A stretch of DNA of 64,000 bases from CAZLDI01 sp964558415 (GCA_964558415.1 CAZLDI010000001.1:212304-276303), one strand, 5' to 3'. Positions 24,635 through 31,492 are shown, counted from the stretch's first letter. Notes: generated by a model from the sequence alone, not told the origin. Program-made: numbers and translations.

Positions 24635-25810
24635 ATGGATTTTCGCTTCACCCAGGAAGAAGAAGGCTTTCGCACGGAGGTGCAGACGTTCCTCAAGAAG
24701 GAGCTGACGCCGGGCTGGGACGAACAGTTCGACACCGAGACGGAAGTCGGCGTGATGGAGCAGGGCGGGTTCGCGAAGCAGTTCAACAAGAAGCTGGCCG
24801 ACCGCAACTGGCTGGCGCTGCCCTGGCCGAAGGAGTACGGCGGCTCTGGCGCCACGGTGATGCAGCAGGTGATCTACAACGAAGAGATGGCCTACACGGG
24901 CGCTCCAACAGGCTTCAACATGGGTATCGCCTGGGTGGGCCCCTCGCTGATGATCTACGGCACGGACGAGCAGAAGCAGGACTTCCTGCCGCGTATCACC
25001 AGCCTGGAGCACATCTGGTGCACGCTGTATTCAGAGCCCGCTTCCGGCTCCGACCTCGCGTCCCTGCAGACCCGCGCGGTGAAGGACGGCGATGATTACG
25101 TGATCAACGGCCAGAAGATATGGACCAGCGGCGCGCACCGCTCCAACTGGGGCTGGCTGGCGGCGCGTACGGACTTCGACGCGCCGAAGCACAAGGGGAT
25201 CAGCATGTTCCTGGTGCCCATGGACGCGCCCGGCATCAGCATCCGTCCGCTCGTGAACATGGCGGGGGCGCACGGCTTCAACGAGGTGTTCTTCGAGGAC
25301 GTACGCATTCCCGCGAAGTACCTCGTTGGACAGGAGAACATGGGCTGGTACCAGCTCGCCGTCGCGTTAGACTTCGAGCGCTCCTCGATCGCCGGTTCCG
25401 CGCGGGCGAGGCGCTGGTGGGAAGACCTCGTGAAGTTCGGCGTCGAGAACCCGCCGTTCGTGCAGACGAAGCCTGAGGTGCGCCACCGGTTGGCCGAGGT
25501 CAGCATCGAGATCGACATCGCGAAGTACCTCTCGTACCGCGTCGCCTCGCTGCAGCAGGCCGGGAAGATTCCGAACTACGAAGCGACGATCGCCAAGCTC
25601 TATTCGTCGGAGCTGGGGCAGCGGCTGGCGCGCACGGGCATGGACCTGCTGGGCATGTACGGGCAGCTTCACCCGAAGAGCAAGTACGCCCACCTCAAGG
25701 GCCGCATGGAGCGCTACTACCAGTTCAGCGTGGCGGAGACCGTCGCCGGCGGCACCAGCGAGATCATGCGCAGCGTGGCCGCGATACGCGGGCTGGGCCT
25801 GCCGCGGTAG
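24635..25810 (+). CDS. Acyl-CoA dehydrogenase family protein
   Basis: A 391-residue flavoenzyme. N-terminal helical domain with MDFRFTQEEEGFRTEV; central beta-domain with LYSEPASGSDLASLQTRAVK, the FAD/substrate region, and WTSGAHRSNWG; C-terminal four-helix domain with QLHPKSKYAHLKG and the final YQFSVAETVAGGTSEIMRSV motif. The general base of the family (Glu in the IYEGTSEI region) appears as VAGGTSEIMR, where the usual Tyr-Glu pair is changed, so it may act on non-standard substrates. AAGGAG precedes the ATG by seven bases. Single gene between the FrnE-family and methyltransferase genes. Confidence 0.93.
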   Translation: MDFRFTQEEEGFRTEVQTFLKKELTPGWDEQFDTETEVGVMEQGGFAKQFNKKLADRNWLALPWPKEYGGSGATVMQQVIYNEEMAYTGAPTGFNMGIAWVGPSLMIYGTDEQKQDFLPRITSLEHIWCTLYSEPASGSDLASLQTRAVKDGDDYVINGQKIWTSGAHRSNWGWLAARTDFDAPKHKGISMFLVPMDAPGISIRPLVNMAGAHGFNEVFFEDVRIPAKYLVGQENMGWYQLAVALDFERSSIAGSARARRWWEDLVKFGVENPPFVQTKPEVRHRLAEVSIEIDIAKYLSYRVASLQQAGKIPNYEATIAKLYSSELGQRLARTGMDLLGMYGQLHPKSKYAHLKGRMERYYQFSVAETVAGGTSEIMRSVAAIRGLGLPR

Positions 25811-25871
25811 ATCACCGAACTCGAAAATCGTGCGTTAGGTCGGTGCCCGAGTCTGCCCCGTGGAGCCGGAT

Positions 25872-26525
25872 ATGCGTGACGTGAGACGCTGGCGGAGGCA
25901 CTACAACCGCTCCGCTCGCAGCTACGACTGGAAGGAGTTCCTCTGGTCGTTCCTGCTCGGCTACTCCGACCGCAAGGAGCGCCTGCGCATGGTGAGGCGG
26001 CTGCGGCTGAAGCCCGGCGCGGCGCTGCTGGAAGTCAGCGCCGGCACCGGCACAAACCTGCTGCTGGCCGCGCCTCTCCTCGCAACCGACGGACGGATCG
26101 TGGCGCAGGACATCTCGCGGGGAATGCTGGAGGAGTGCCGCGCCAAGCTCCAGCGGAAGGGCATCGCGGCTGAGTACGCGGAGAGCGACGCCGCACAGCT
26201 GCCGTTCGTCGACGCGGCGTTCGACGCTGTGCTCAGCTTCGGCGGCGTCACGATGTTCGGCGATAGACAGAGGGCTATCGACGAGATGGCCCGGGTGGCG
26301 AAGCCGGGGGCGCGCATCGTCATCGGCGACATCGGCCTGCCGGCGAAGCGACGGTCGTCGCCGTTCGGCAGGGGCATACTCCTGGTCAACGCCCGCTACG
26401 GCGAAGACCCGCCGCTCGACATGTTGCCGGACGGCCTCACAGACCTGCGTTTAACGTGGTTCCGCGGCGAGACCTGCTACGTGCTCGATTTCACGAAGCC
26501 GGTTGGGCGCAAGAAAAAGGGGTAG
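25872..26525 (+). CDS. Class I SAM-dependent methyltransferase
   Basis: A 217-residue protein. SAM-binding motif I is LLEVSAGTGTNLLLA (the first Gly of the usual GxGxG is Ser), motif II GRIVAQDISRGMLEECR, post-motif AQLPFVDAAFDAVLS. The start ATG at 25872 has GGAG six bases upstream; a GTG at 25860 is an alternative. UbiE/arsenite-methyltransferase-like in outline, but the C-terminal part is not diagnostic. Its stop is just upstream of the duplicated RNA locus. Confidence 0.85.
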   Translation: MRDVRRWRRHYNRSARSYDWKEFLWSFLLGYSDRKERLRMVRRLRLKPGAALLEVSAGTGTNLLLAAPLLATDGRIVAQDISRGMLEECRAKLQRKGIAAEYAESDAAQLPFVDAAFDAVLSFGGVTMFGDRQRAIDEMARVAKPGARIVIGDIGLPAKRRSSPFGRGILLVNARYGEDPPLDMLPDGLTDLRLTWFRGETCYVLDFTKPVGRKKKG

Positions 26526-26570
26526 GCGATCCCCGTCGCCACCGCCACAGCTCCGAGTGACACTTGACTC

Positions 26571-26600
26571 TTGTTGACAGGCTTTCTTGCGTCGTATCTT
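26571..26600 (+). promoter_or_regulatory. Promoter of tRNA-like gene A
   Basis: TTGTTG (26571-26576), 18-base spacer, TATCTT (26595-26600); a TTGACA at 26574 has only a 15-base spacer. The same positions in unit B give TTGTCC (26988-26993), 18, TATTTT (27012-27017). The tRNA-like gene begins about 25 bases after the -10 in both. Confidence 0.5.
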
Positions 26601-26625
26601 CCGCATCGAGCGAGAGCGCAAAGGT

Positions 26626-26711
26626 GGAGAGTGAACTGCGCGAGTGCGCGGCTCCGCTTGACAACCGGATGGTCCGCTACGGCGGATGGGGTGCGAGTCC
26701 CCCGCTCTCCG
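26626..26711 (+). ncRNA. tRNA-like RNA A, 8/4 architecture, anticodon GAC
   Basis: An 86-nt cloverleaf read by eye. Acceptor stem 8 bp: GGAGAGTG (26626-26633) with CGCTCTCC (26703-26710), discriminator G at 26711. D stem 6 bp, CTGCGC (26636-26641) with GCGCGG (26646-26651), 4-base loop GAGT. Anticodon arm 26653-26669, loop TTGACAA with anticodon GAC at 26660-26662; the innermost pair is C-C. Long variable arm TCCGC/GCGGA (26673-26686). T stem 4 bp, GGGG/CCCC, loop TGCGAGT (26692-26698). No encoded CCA. The 8/4 branch, 6-bp D stem, 4-nt D loop and long variable arm are unlike normal tRNAs and resemble tRNA-Sec and the reported 8/4 allo-tRNAs. The GGAGAG...CTCTCC-G end is serine-like. Anticodon GAC would read valine codons. 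Confidence 0.7.
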
Positions 26712-26736
26712 CTCCCGGCCCCTGACGACATCCTGC

Positions 26737-26765
26737 TTGACAATCGACCACGCGCGGGCGAAAAT
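26737..26765 (+). promoter_or_regulatory. Promoter of short RNA A
   Basis: TTGACA (26737-26742), 17-base spacer, GAAAAT (26760-26765). The equivalent in unit B is TTGACG (27146-27151), 17, GAGAAT (27169-27174). The spacer sequences differ, but both hexamers and the spacing are kept. Confidence 0.5.
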
Positions 26766-26771
26766 GCTTAT

Positions 26772-26836
26772 GGTTGTCAGGCGGCGCTGCCACACGTGGC
26801 GGTTAAGAGCAAGCCCAGCGCTTGCTCTTTCTTTTT
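26772..26836 (+). ncRNA. Short RNA A between second promoter and terminator
   Basis: About 65 nt from the expected start near 26772 to the end of the terminator. It has a conserved core CAGGCGGCGCTGCCAC (26778-26793), then CGTGGCGGTT and the terminator hairpin. No open frame of note. It could also simply be the 3' part of the tRNA-like transcript. Confidence 0.45.
26806..26836 (+). terminator. Intrinsic terminator, unit A
   Basis: AGAGCAAGC, loop CCAGC, GCTTGCTCT: nine perfect pairs, followed by TTCTTTTT. Textbook rho-independent terminator on the plus strand. Confidence 0.9.
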
Positions 26837-26843
26837 CAGCTTC

Positions 26844-26960
26844 CTACCTCAAACTCCGCGGATAACGCCGCACGAAGTCGAACACCCGCCACGAGCGCAC
26901 CCTCACGCTGATCCGTACCTGGCGTTTCACGCGTAGTTGCCCAAAGTAGGCGTCCGTCGC
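26844..26960 (-). pseudogene. Duplicated 3' end of the PPOX-family gene
   Basis: Reads as the C-terminal ~37 codons of the gene at 27249-27718 (ending FDFVRRYPRSLR and TAG), carried along in the tandem duplication. It has no N-terminal part and is diverged near its upstream edge. Confidence 0.75.
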
Positions 26961-27043
26961 CGGCCCGCCGCGAGTGACACCCGGCTCTTGTCCGCACCCT
27001 TTCCTATGTCGTATTTTCCGCAGCGAGCGAAGAGCGCACCGTG

Positions 27044-27129
27044 CGAGAGTGAACCACGCAAGTGCGTGGCGCCGTCTGATACACGGATGGTCCGCCTCGG
27101 CGGATGGGGTGCGAGTCCCCCGCTCTCCG
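27044..27129 (+). ncRNA. tRNA-like RNA B, 8/4 architecture, anticodon GAT
   Basis: 86 nt, same layout as RNA A. Acceptor CGAGAGTG (27044-27051) with CGCTCTCC (27121-27128): seven pairs, the terminal one C-C. D stem CCACGC/GCGTGG (27054-27059, 27064-27069), loop AAGT. Anticodon arm 27071-27087, loop CTGATAC, anticodon GAT (27078-27080). Variable arm TCCGC/GCGGA with loop CTCG. T stem GGGG/CCCC, loop TGCGAGT. Compared with RNA A, D-stem pair 2 changes T-G to C-G and pair 3 changes G-C to A-T; the anticodon-stem inner pair is T-A here. Such paired changes support a folded RNA under selection. Anticodon GAT would read isoleucine codons. Confidence 0.68.
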
Positions 27130-27180
27130 CTCTGTCATACCAGCCTTGACGACAGCGCCAAATGAAGCGAGAATAAACTT

Positions 27181-27243
27181 GTATCAGGCGGCGCTGCCAC
27201 TCGTGGCGGTTGAGAGCAAGCCCAGCGCTTGCTCTTTCTTTTT
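27181..27243 (+). ncRNA. Short RNA B between second promoter and terminator
   Basis: Counterpart of short RNA A, with the same CAGGCGGCGCTGCCAC core (27185-27200) and CGTGGCGGTT. Only three or four bases differ across 60. Confidence 0.45.
27213..27243 (+). terminator. Intrinsic terminator, unit B
   Basis: Identical hairpin to unit A (AGAGCAAGC, CCAGC, GCTTGCTCT) followed by TTCTTTTT. Confidence 0.9.
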
Positions 27244-27248
27244 GGCCG

Positions 27249-27718
27249 CTACCTCAAACTCCGCGGATAACGCCGCACGAAGTCGAACGCCCGCCAGGAC
27301 CGCACCCCCACGCTGATCCGTACCTGGCGCTTCACGCGTAGCTGCGCGAGGTAGGCTTCCGTCGCGGGTCCAAGGTAGCGGCGCACGATGTCCGGGTACT
27401 CCGGCGCCATCCCCTCCACTTCCTCCAGGCTTGCGTCGCCGTCGATCAGCAGCACCTTGTACGGCGGGGCGCTCGAATCGATCGTGAGCGCGACCGCGCC
27501 GTTGGCGGCCAGCGCTCGCGCCTTCTCCGCCTACGGGCCTGTGATCATCACGATTTCCGCGTGCCCGTTCTGTCCGCTCCGGTGCGCGAACCAGATCGGC
27601 ACCACGCGCGGGCGGCCGTCCAGGCCCACGTAAGCGAGGCGGGCCAGGTTCACGCCCTCCAACAGCGAAGCGACAACGGGTCGTCAAGCGATAGCGCAAT
27701 CACAGCGGGCGAAATCAT
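27249..27718 (-). pseudogene. Pyridoxamine 5'-phosphate oxidase (PPOX)-family gene, frameshifted and with an in-frame TAG
   Basis: From an ATG at 27718 the frame reads MISPAVIALSLDDPL, then a frame change near 27675 is needed to continue with ASLLEGVNLARLAYVGLDG and RPRVVPIWFAH, typical of the split-barrel flavin-binding PPOX family. A TAG (27531-27533) interrupts the protein between VMITGP and AEKARALAANGAVALTID, where relatives have a GRDSxKARNL-like segment. The C-terminal part (YKVLLIDGDASLEEVEGMAP to the end) is intact. Two lesions argue for a decaying gene. Read-through of the TAG alone would not restore the N-terminus. Confidence 0.75.
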
Positions 27719-28024
27719 ATCACGAGGCCTCACGAATCGGGTCCCATATTTCGTGGTACTCACAAACGACAGAACGGTATGTCACCCTTGAGCGCAGCGA
27801 AGGGTCTGTCCGTAGGTAGCGCATGTCCGGGCGACTGAACGTCCGGGACACTCAAGGTCCGGGCATCGCCGACGATGCCATAAGGTCGATTGGCGGCCCA
27901 GCGCGGGCAGCGCCCCATCTCTCATCCCACGCAACGGGCCGACGGCTTCGGTCCAGGCGTCGCGAAATAGACCGAGGCCGGGTCTTGCGACCCGGCCCCT
28001 GCCACGATTCCCTGCGGGCGGAAT
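27719..28024. other. Gap between the PPOX pseudogene and hsp20
   Basis: 306 bases. Apart from the hairpin at 27976-27997 nothing is recognised; CTTGAG and CTCAAG words near 27787 and 27852 are too far apart to be an HspR (HAIR) site. Confidence 0.5.
27976..27997 (-). terminator. Hairpin downstream of hsp20
   Basis: GGCCGGGTC, loop TTGC (plus-strand reading), GACCCGGCC: nine perfect pairs, about 28 bases past the hsp20 stop. Only a weak T-rich stretch follows on the minus strand. Confidence 0.6.
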
Positions 28025-28471
28025 CTAGTTGGCGTTGATGTCCGTTGCCGTGATCTTGATCGTCTTCGGGCGGGCCTCTTCGACCTTCGGCAAGGTGACT
28101 GTCAGGACGCCGTCCTGGAACGTCGCCTCAGCCTTGTCGTGGTCCACCTTGCTGGGCAGCGGCACCGACCGCGCGAACGCGCCGTAGCGGATCTCGCGCT
28201 GGTAGTAGTTCTCGCCCTCGCTGGTGTCCTCAGTCTTCTTCTCGCCCTTGACGGTCAGCACATCGTCCTCGACGGAGATGTCGACGTCGGCGGCGGCGAC
28301 GCCCGGAAGCGAGGCCTTGACGACGACGGCGGTGTCGGTCTCCGAGAGATCGACAGGGAACGTCAGCGCCAGGTCACTCCTGCGGTAGGTGCGCACGCCG
28401 GGGAACTCCCCGAAAGCGCGCCGCAGCCCGCTGAAGTCGGCGAAGGGGTCCCATCGTACCAGTGTTCTCAT
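28025..28471 (-). CDS. Hsp20/alpha-crystallin family small heat-shock protein
   Basis: A 148-residue chaperone. N-terminal WDPFADFSGLRRAFGEF, then the alpha-crystallin domain (about residues 40-130) with LPGVAAADVDISVEDDVLTV, YYQREIRYGAFARSVPLP and the C-terminal AxFxxGVLTVTLPK strand. A terminal I-x-I motif (TIKITATDIN) is present for oligomer formation. A strong AAGGAGGT ribosome site lies before the ATG, and a consensus promoter upstream. It holds unfolding proteins for refolding by DnaK/ClpB. Divergent from the dnaJ-like gene, sharing a regulatory region. Confidence 0.93.
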   Translation of the reverse strand: MRTLVRWDPFADFSGLRRAFGEFPGVRTYRRSDLALTFPVDLSETDTAVVVKASLPGVAAADVDISVEDDVLTVKGEKKTEDTSEGENYYQREIRYGAFARSVPLPSKVDHDKAEATFQDGVLTVTLPKVEEARPKTIKITATDINAN

Positions 28472-28536
28472 TTGGATCGTACCTCCTTGAATTAGCTCTG
28501 CCGCGAGGTGGACCCTCGCGACTCGTTTCTGATGGC

Positions 28537-28565
28537 ATTGTAGATGGGCACTGCGCTCTTGTCAA
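28537..28565 (-). promoter_or_regulatory. Promoter of hsp20
   Basis: On the minus strand TTGACA (28560-28565), 17-base spacer, TACAAT (28537-28542): near-perfect housekeeping promoter, about 65 bases upstream of the hsp20 ATG. Confidence 0.75.
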
Positions 28566-28571
28566 TAGTAT

Positions 28572-28588
28572 TGATAGTCCTTCTATCA
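28572..28588. promoter_or_regulatory. Inverted repeat between divergent heat-shock promoters
   Basis: TGATAG, spacer TCCTT, CTATCA, with partly matching AATA/TATT flanks. It lies immediately upstream of the hsp20 -35 and 20 bases upstream of the dnaJ-like -35. A repressor or activator site is likely; it is not the HspR HAIR or CIRCE consensus. Confidence 0.55.
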
Positions 28589-28607
28589 GTTATTCTCATG
28601 TAGCTCG

Positions 28608-28636
28608 TTGACTCGCGGCCGCGAGGGCCGTACAAT
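28608..28636 (+). promoter_or_regulatory. Promoter of the dnaJ-like gene, near-leaderless
   Basis: TTGACT (28608-28613), 17-base spacer, TACAAT (28631-28636). The ATG at 28649 is 12 bases after the -10, so the leader is about 5 bases and no ribosome site is seen. Confidence 0.7.
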
Positions 28637-28648
28637 ACCCACAGAAAC

Positions 28649-29716
28649 ATGGCACGTGATCTCTACGAAACCCTCGGACTCAAGCGGGCTGCCTCCGAAA
28701 GGGAGATCAAGCAGGCCTATCGCCGGCTCGCCCGCAAGCACCACCCGGACGTCAACCCGGGCGACAAGGGGGCTGAGGCGCGCTTCAAGGAGATAAACAA
28801 CGCCTACGAAGTGCTCTCCGACGCAGGCAAGCGCGCAAAGTACGACCGTTACGGCGAGCGCTGGGAGCAGGCGGAGGCGTTCGAGAAGGCCCGATCAGCC
28901 CAGGGTGGATTCGGCGGCCAGAGCGGAGATTTCCAGAGCTTCAGTTTCGACCTCGGCGACCTGCTCAGGCGCGGTGGCGGAGGCGGCAGCGGGGGAGGCT
29001 TCGAGAACGTCTTCGACATGTTCCGCGGTTCACGCGGCGGCGGCCACCCGTCCGGCCCCGCGCGCGGCCAGAACGTGGAGTACACGACCGAGATCACGCT
29101 GGAGGAGGCGTACGCCGGCACCACGCGGACGGTGCAGCTCCAGAGCCGCGAGCCCTGCGTCACCTGCAGCGGCAGCGGCCAGATCGCCGGCGCGGTCTGC
29201 CACCTCTGCCAGGGGCAGGGGACGCTTACGCGCGACAAGCGCCTGGAGGTCAAGATACCGCCCGGCGCGAAAGATGGCACCCGCGTGCGCCTGGCGCGCG
29301 AAGGCGCAGCCGGCGCCGGCGCCGGCGCGCGCGGCGACCTGTACGTAGCTGTGAAAGTGCGCCCCCACCCGCGCTTCGAACGCCGCGGAGACGACCTTGT
29401 GACCGAAGTCCCGGTGCCGTTGGACGACGCCGTCCTCGGCGGCGAGGTGGAAGTCCAGACCCTCAACGGCAAGACGATCGCCCTCAAGGTCCCACCGCTC
29501 ACCCAGAACGGCCGCAGCATCAAGCTCGCCGGCCTCGGCATGCCCCGCCTCGACGGCGGCAAGGCGTCAAAGGGGCACGCCCAGACGGGCGGCCGTCCAG
29601 CCGGGGACCTGCTCGCGAGGGTGCGCGTATCGCTCCCCGAAGAGCTCTCCGACCGCCAGCGCGAGCTGTTCGAGGAGTTGCGGGCCGAGCGCCAGAACGG
29701 GCAGGCGAAGACATGA
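28649..29716 (+). CDS. DnaJ-like co-chaperone with reduced zinc region
   Basis: A 355-residue protein. J domain in residues 1-70 with LARKHHPDVNPGD containing the HPD motif. A Gly/Phe-rich linker follows (about 90-150). Then comes a substrate-binding region with only two Cys repeats, CVTCSGSGQ and CHLCQGQG, where full DnaJ has four; one zinc could be bound. The C-terminal beta-sandwich has VKIPPGAKDGTRVRLAREG and VPVPLDDAVLGGEVEVQTL. It stimulates DnaK ATPase and delivers clients. It overlaps the next gene by four bases (ATGA). Confidence 0.9.
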   Translation: MARDLYETLGLKRAASEREIKQAYRRLARKHHPDVNPGDKGAEARFKEINNAYEVLSDAGKRAKYDRYGERWEQAEAFEKARSAQGGFGGQSGDFQSFSFDLGDLLRRGGGGGSGGGFENVFDMFRGSRGGGHPSGPARGQNVEYTTEITLEEAYAGTTRTVQLQSREPCVTCSGSGQIAGAVCHLCQGQGTLTRDKRLEVKIPPGAKDGTRVRLAREGAAGAGAGARGDLYVAVKVRPHPRFERRGDDLVTEVPVPLDDAVLGGEVEVQTLNGKTIALKVPPLTQNGRSIKLAGLGMPRLDGGKASKGHAQTGGRPAGDLLARVRVSLPEELSDRQRELFEELRAERQNGQAKT

Positions 29717-30546
29717 GCGAAGGCAGAACGCGAAAGGCAGAGCAACCGATGGGGATGACTTGGTATGAGAACCAAAGGACCCGAGACGACAAGAGCCGCA
29801 AGGAGTCGGAGTCGCTGCTTGGGCCGGAGAGAGAAGTCTTCGCCGAGTTCATGGGGCTCACTGCTAGTTGTTTGGACGCAGTCTTCGACAGTGACCAGGT
29901 GAACCGACTCGACGTGAGACGCTTAATCGAGTTCGGAAATCATGCATTTAACCTTATCTGGTCAGCGTGGGATGAGATGCTTTGTGGACGCTATGACGCT
30001 TCTCAAGGGCACCTCCGGAGTATAAGCGACTCCCGCGAGTTCATTATGGCGATCTTTGCACAACCAGAAATAGCTGATCGGTTGGGGAGTGACACAAAGG
30101 ATGTCCATCTTGCTCGCCGGGTTGCCCGCGACGCGCTAAATTCAGACGGGGCGAGGCGCGGTACCGAGCTATTTGGCGTATTGAGGGATAGTGCCAAGCG
30201 CCTTCAACCCCTGGCCCACGTCTCCCACCAGGTAGCAGGCACACTCGCGATCCACGCCGATCGTAGCGGCAATGTGGTCCTCGTGAGGCTGGGGGGGCAT
30301 GTATCTCCCGTCACCTTGCGCCTGGTTGCCATCCCGCTGGCGGTAGATGCCGCCCATCTTTTTGCCCTTTTGTCCGGCGCATTGCTCGACCTCACGTCGA
30401 CGAGCCAGGACGCATGGAAACTAGCTGTGGCAGCCGCGCAAGCTAGGACAAGTTTACTCGCCGACGAGATCAACAAAATACGCGCTGAGGCTGGGCCGCC
30501 AGCCTCAGCATTGCGATTCATCGCTACGAATGCCGTGAGCGACTGA
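29713..30546 (+). CDS. Hypothetical protein coupled to dnaJ-like gene
   Basis: A 277-residue protein not recognised. Predominantly helical, with no signal peptide or clear membrane segments. Parts resemble an AbiV/DUF5677-like all-helical fold (LDVRRLIEFGNHAFNLIWSA; ASQGHLRSISDSREFIMAIF), but this is only an impression. It uses more AT-rich codons than its neighbours, suggesting later arrival. The start overlaps the dnaJ-like stop (ATGA), implying coupled translation, and the HtrA gene follows 16 bases after its stop. Confidence 0.65.
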   Translation: MSEGRTRKAEQPMGMTWYENQRTRDDKSRKESESLLGPEREVFAEFMGLTASCLDAVFDSDQVNRLDVRRLIEFGNHAFNLIWSAWDEMLCGRYDASQGHLRSISDSREFIMAIFAQPEIADRLGSDTKDVHLARRVARDALNSDGARRGTELFGVLRDSAKRLQPLAHVSHQVAGTLAIHADRSGNVVLVRLGGHVSPVTLRLVAIPLAVDAAHLFALLSGALLDLTSTSQDAWKLAVAAAQARTSLLADEINKIRAEAGPPASALRFIATNAVSD

Positions 30547-30562
30547 TGGACAGGGTCGAGGC

Positions 30563-31492
30563 GTGACTACCACCCAACGCGATCCCCTCGACGCCTACTC
30601 CCAGGCCGTCTCCAGCGCCGCCGAGCGCGCGGGCCCCGCCGTGGTCCGCGTCGAGAGCGCGGGGGCGCGAAAGCGGCAGGGTGGCCAGGGCTCCGGCGTC
30701 CTTTTCGACTCCGCCGGCCGCGTGCTCACGAATGAACACGTCGTCCGCGGCGGCGCTTCGCTTCGCGTGGTGCTGCCCGACGGGCGCTCCTTCCCGGCGG
30801 CCGTCGAAGGCGCCGACCCGCGGCTGGACCTCGCCGTACTGCGCCTGCCGGACGCCGGGCATAGCCTGCCCGTGGCGCAGCTCCACGCCGGCGCGCTTCG
30901 CGTGGGACAGCTCGTAGTCGCCATCGGCAACCCGTTCGGGCTCAGCTGGACTGTCACCGCGGGCGTGGTCAGCGCGCTCGGCCGCACGCTGCCCGTCTCG
31001 CGCGGCGTCGAGCTGACCGACCTGATCCAGACAGACGTTCCGATCAACCCCGGCAACTCGGGCGGGCCGCTCGTAGACGCCCAGGGCAGGGTAGTCGGCA
31101 TCACGACGGCGATGATGCCGTATGCGCGCGGGCTCGGCTTCGCGGTCCCCGTCACTACAGTGCTCGGCGCCATAGCCCGCTTCGAGCAGGCGCGACGCCG
31201 GGACGGCCACAGACTGGGGATCAGCGGCATGACCTACGCCCTCGACGCCCGCCTCAGGCGCGAGCACGGCCTCGCGCAGGCGAGCGGCGTCCTCGTGCTG
31301 GAGATCATCTCCGGTTCGCCCGCCGCCGGCGCCAGCCTGCGCCCGCAGGACGTGATCGTCTCCATTGGCGGACAGGCCGTTGCCGCCGCCACACAGATCA
31401 GCGCGCGCGTCAAGCAGGCCGCGACCGGAGAAGCGCTGGACATCGGCTTCCTGCGCGCCGGCCGCCTCGGCCACACGAAGGCGGTGATATAG
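30563..31492 (+). CDS. HtrA/DegP-like S1C serine protease with PDZ domain
   Basis: A 309-residue protease starting at GTG. Catalytic triad: His in TNEHVV, Asp in RLDLAVLRL and Ser in NPGNSGGPL. A C-terminal PDZ domain follows (about 215-305, GVLVLEIISGSPAAGASLRPQD). There is no signal peptide or membrane anchor, so it is predicted cytoplasmic, unusual for HtrA proteins, which mostly act outside the cytoplasm. It probably degrades misfolded proteins within the heat-shock cluster. Confidence 0.9.
   Translation: MTTTQRDPLDAYSQAVSSAAERAGPAVVRVESAGARKRQGGQGSGVLFDSAGRVLTNEHVVRGGASLRVVLPDGRSFPAAVEGADPRLDLAVLRLPDAGHSLPVAQLHAGALRVGQLVVAIGNPFGLSWTVTAGVVSALGRTLPVSRGVELTDLIQTDVPINPGNSGGPLVDAQGRVVGITTAMMPYARGLGFAVPVTTVLGAIARFEQARRRDGHRLGISGMTYALDARLRREHGLAQASGVLVLEIISGSPAAGASLRPQDVIVSIGGQAVAAATQISARVKQAATGEALDIGFLRAGRLGHTKAVI

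Larger units (their letters stand above)
26541..27366. repeat. Tandem duplication of a ~410-bp RNA-encoding unit
   Basis: Unit A (about 26541-26960) and unit B (about 26961-27366) align through most of their length. The order is the same in both: promoter-like region, 86-nt tRNA-like gene, second promoter, short RNA, terminator, and on the opposite strand the last ~37 codons of a PPOX-family gene. The unit edges share a CCGTCGC(C/G) word at about 26533, 26953 and 27358. The flanking PPOX gene is the source of the 3'-end copies. Confidence 0.85.

Noticed and set aside
26626..27129. True tRNA-Sec (selC) for the tRNA-like genes
   Set aside because: The overall fold fits, but the anticodons are GAC and GAT, not TCA, and there are two copies. 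Ordinary tRNA-Val or tRNA-Ile is also excluded, because those have short variable arms and 7/5 branches.
27787..27858. HspR HAIR operator (CTTGAG ... CTCAAG)
   Set aside because: The half-sites are about 60 bases apart; HAIR needs seven.
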